Source of the DNA: Candidatus Sulfotelmatobacter sp.
GTDB lineage: Bacteria; Acidobacteriota; Terriglobia; Terriglobales; Acidobacteriaceae
Assembly (NCBI GenBank): GCA_036500765.1
Contig: DASYBM010000011.1
Coordinates: 1-64,000, forward strand
Direction of reading: 5' to 3'
DNA length: 64,000 nucleotides
Part shown: in pieces, positions 62,574 through 64,000 of the stretch
Layout of the letters: the number at the start of each line of letters is the position of its first letter
Position numbering within the stretch: the first letter of the stretch is position 1
Program-made: the position numbers and the translations under genes
Notes under the pieces: generated by a model
Told to the model about the DNA's origin: nothing
Seen by the model: the letters and a program-made list of their open reading frames with translations, nothing else
Databases searched by the model: none

Positions 62574-63812
62574 TTATTGTTTCAGCGCAATCGTATCCTG
62601 AGTGATCTGATCGAAGGTGGTCACGGCTTTGGCATCCGCTTCAAAGCCGCGCTGCGCGACGATCAGGTTGGCGAACTCGGTGGCAATATCGACATTCGAC
62701 AACTCGAGAGCGCCGCCCGAAATGGTTCCCAAGCCGCCGGTGCCGGGCACACCGTTCACCGCCGCTCCGGAGGCCAGCGTGGGACTGTAATCGGTGCTGC
62801 CGTCAAGTTGTAGGCCGTCGGGATTGGCGAAGTTTGCCAGTGCCAGTTCGCCCAGAGCCTCCGTCTTGCCATTGCTGAATGAACCGCTGATGGTGCCATC
62901 GGGGCCAATGCTGAAACTTACCAGCGAACCGCTGCTGGCCCCGTCCTGACTGATCGCGGAGGTGCTGCTGGGAGCGGCGACCTGAGTTAACAGGGGAGTT
63001 CCGCCGTTGTATAAGTCCCAGGTAAAGTTGAGATTCGCCGCGCCATCCGCCAAGCCGGTAGCGGTAATTCCCGTTACATTGGCGGCGGGCAGGGTCAAGT
63101 TGCCATTGCTGTCGAAGGTCAGGTTCCCGGAGCTGAGCACGACCGGGTTCCCGGTTTGCCCTACGTCCGCTGCAGGAATGCTGATGTTATAGCTCCAAGT
63201 TCCCGGTCCTGTGTTGGTGTAGGTAAAGGTAAGAGTATGGCTGGCTCCGAGAGAGTCATATACGTTGACCGGCGTCGAGAAGGTATCGCCCACATTGGCG
63301 GCGCCGTTCAAGTTGGTCGTCAACTGAACGTTGGCCGTGGCAGCCGGCGGACTGATGGTGCCGGTGCCCAACTGGAGGGGGCCGATCCCGGCACCGGTAT
63401 TGACGACTCCATTCACGGCGGGATAACCCAATACCTGCTGTCCGCTCGAAGTCACCAGGTTGTTGCTGGCGTCGAGCGAGAAATCGCCGGCGCGGGTGTA
63501 GCTGAGAGCGCCGCTGCTGTTCTGGACCACGAAAAAGCCCGAGCCTTGAATGGCTACATCGGTCGGCACGCCGGTGCTTTCGACGCTGCCTTGGGTGAAC
63601 AACCCAGGCATCGCCGCTACCTGGGTGCCAGCCCCCACCTGGATGGGATCTCCCGATCCGGTCGTGCCCAGGTTTTGATAAAACAAGTCGCTGAACTGTA
63701 CGGTCGTGTCTTTGTAGCCGGTCGTGTTCTGGTTGGAAAGGTTATTGGCAATGGCCGACAGGGCGGTGGATTCCGCCGTCAGGCCGGAGAGGGGAATGGA
63801 AAAATTTGGCAT
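62574..63812 (-). CDS. flgE: Flagellar hook protein FlgE
   Basis: 412 residues. It begins MPNFSIPLSGLTAESTALSAIANNLSNQNTTGYKDTTVQFSDLFYQ, the flagellar rod/hook N-terminal domain, contains ALSYTRAGDFSLDASNNLV, and ends VDIATEFANLIVAQRGFEADAKAVTTFDQITQDTIALKQ, the C-terminal D0 domain. The middle is Ser/Thr/Gly-rich, a hook D1-D2 domain. Its upstream neighbour stops one base before it starts. Confidence 0.94.
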   Translation of the reverse strand: MPNFSIPLSGLTAESTALSAIANNLSNQNTTGYKDTTVQFSDLFYQNLGTTGSGDPIQVGAGTQVAAMPGLFTQGSVESTGVPTDVAIQGSGFFVVQNSSGALSYTRAGDFSLDASNNLVTSSGQQVLGYPAVNGVVNTGAGIGPLQLGTGTISPPAATANVQLTTNLNGAANVGDTFSTPVNVYDSLGASHTLTFTYTNTGPGTWSYNISIPAADVGQTGNPVVLSSGNLTFDSNGNLTLPAANVTGITATGLADGAANLNFTWDLYNGGTPLLTQVAAPSSTSAISQDGASSGSLVSFSIGPDGTISGSFSNGKTEALGELALANFANPDGLQLDGSTDYSPTLASGAAVNGVPGTGGLGTISGGALELSNVDIATEFANLIVAQRGFEADAKAVTTFDQITQDTIALKQ

Positions 63813-64000
63813 TTAGAACACTCCTTGAATCTGGCGATTTAGAAATGAAGCCGGGGATGTCATGTTCTGTAGCGCAGCCTGAGCCGCCGCTGCGGCCGAC
63901 GAAACCGCGGCCGGGACCGCTGCGGAAGTGGGAGTCGCCGGTGGCGCCGTGCTCCCGGTTGGGGGAGTCGTTGTTCCTGATGTACCCGAGCCAAGATACT
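63813..64000 (-). CDS. C-terminal end of an upstream flagellar gene, possibly flgD
   Basis: The frame ends with TAA at 63813-63815, next to the flgE start, and reads SGTTTPPTGSTAPPATPTSAAVPAA ... AALQNMTSPASFLNRQIQGVF before it. It is a Thr/Pro/Ala-rich tail of a protein that starts beyond the window. In many clusters flgD lies here, but the tail alone does not prove that. Confidence 0.4.
   Translation of the reverse strand, partial: YLGSGTSGTTTPPTGSTAPPATPTSAAVPAAVSSAAAAAQAALQNMTSPASFLNRQIQGVF

Overview
The window looks like chromosome of a soil-type Acidobacteriota (class Terriglobia, Koribacter/Sulfotelmatobacter-like). The grounds are a GC content near 58-60% by eye, secreted carboxypeptidase-regulatory-domain proteins and a matching TonB-dependent receptor, a DUF5916 surface protein, a DUF1080 protein, PmbA/TldD, SelD, many small palindromic intergenic repeats, and a flagellar cluster of the type seen in that phylum. 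This is inferred from gene content; no 16S gene is present.

Layout. 1-4.3 kb: the 3' end of rpoC, a YihY/BrkB membrane protein, pyruvate kinase and small genes. 4.4-9.1 kb: an alpha/beta hydrolase, a rhomboid protease, a LysW-like zinc protein followed by three secreted proteins, and a nucleotidyltransferase pair. 9.2-21.4 kb: a frameshifted orphan, clpB, DUF1080, two beta-lactamase-fold or secreted proteins, dus (carrying an in-frame palindromic insertion), rpmE, a DUF5916 protein and ruvB. 19.8-25.3 kb: an accessory patch with hicAB (hicA frameshifted), an XRE/membrane-protein pair with clear operators, vapBC, a second antitoxin/PIN pair and a broken orphan gene. 25.3-38.6 kb: an EF-G-like GTPase, Mpo1-like and DoxX proteins flanked by repeats, a Cys-rich exported protein plus TonB receptor, a tandem paralogue pair, a frameshifted peptidoglycan-binding gene, a CusF-SCO1 lipoprotein plus a VKOR protein, and a TMEM175 channel. 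38.7-52 kb: a hybrid histidine kinase, a GbsR/MarR regulator with palindromic operators, DinB, selD, an amidohydrolase, a DUF695/RraB protein, pmbA, tldD and a protein with a possible nuclease motif. 52-64 kb: a minus-strand flagellar export and switch cluster (hook protein to sigma-28, FliM, a FliY-like protein and an MshEN-domain protein).

The most notable observation is selD. Its coding frame runs upstream through an in-frame UGA at the catalytic Cys position, into a conserved N-terminus, and a bacterial SECIS-like hairpin follows the UGA. The gene therefore very probably encodes a selenocysteine-containing SelD, which a standard gene caller would truncate. Other points of interest are the palindromic repeat read in frame inside dus, a zinc/MshEN protein at the end of the flagellar operon that could be a c-di-GMP receptor, palindromic operators overlapping leaderless-looking starts at toxin-antitoxin genes, and several accessory genes broken by single-base shifts beside intact housekeeping genes.
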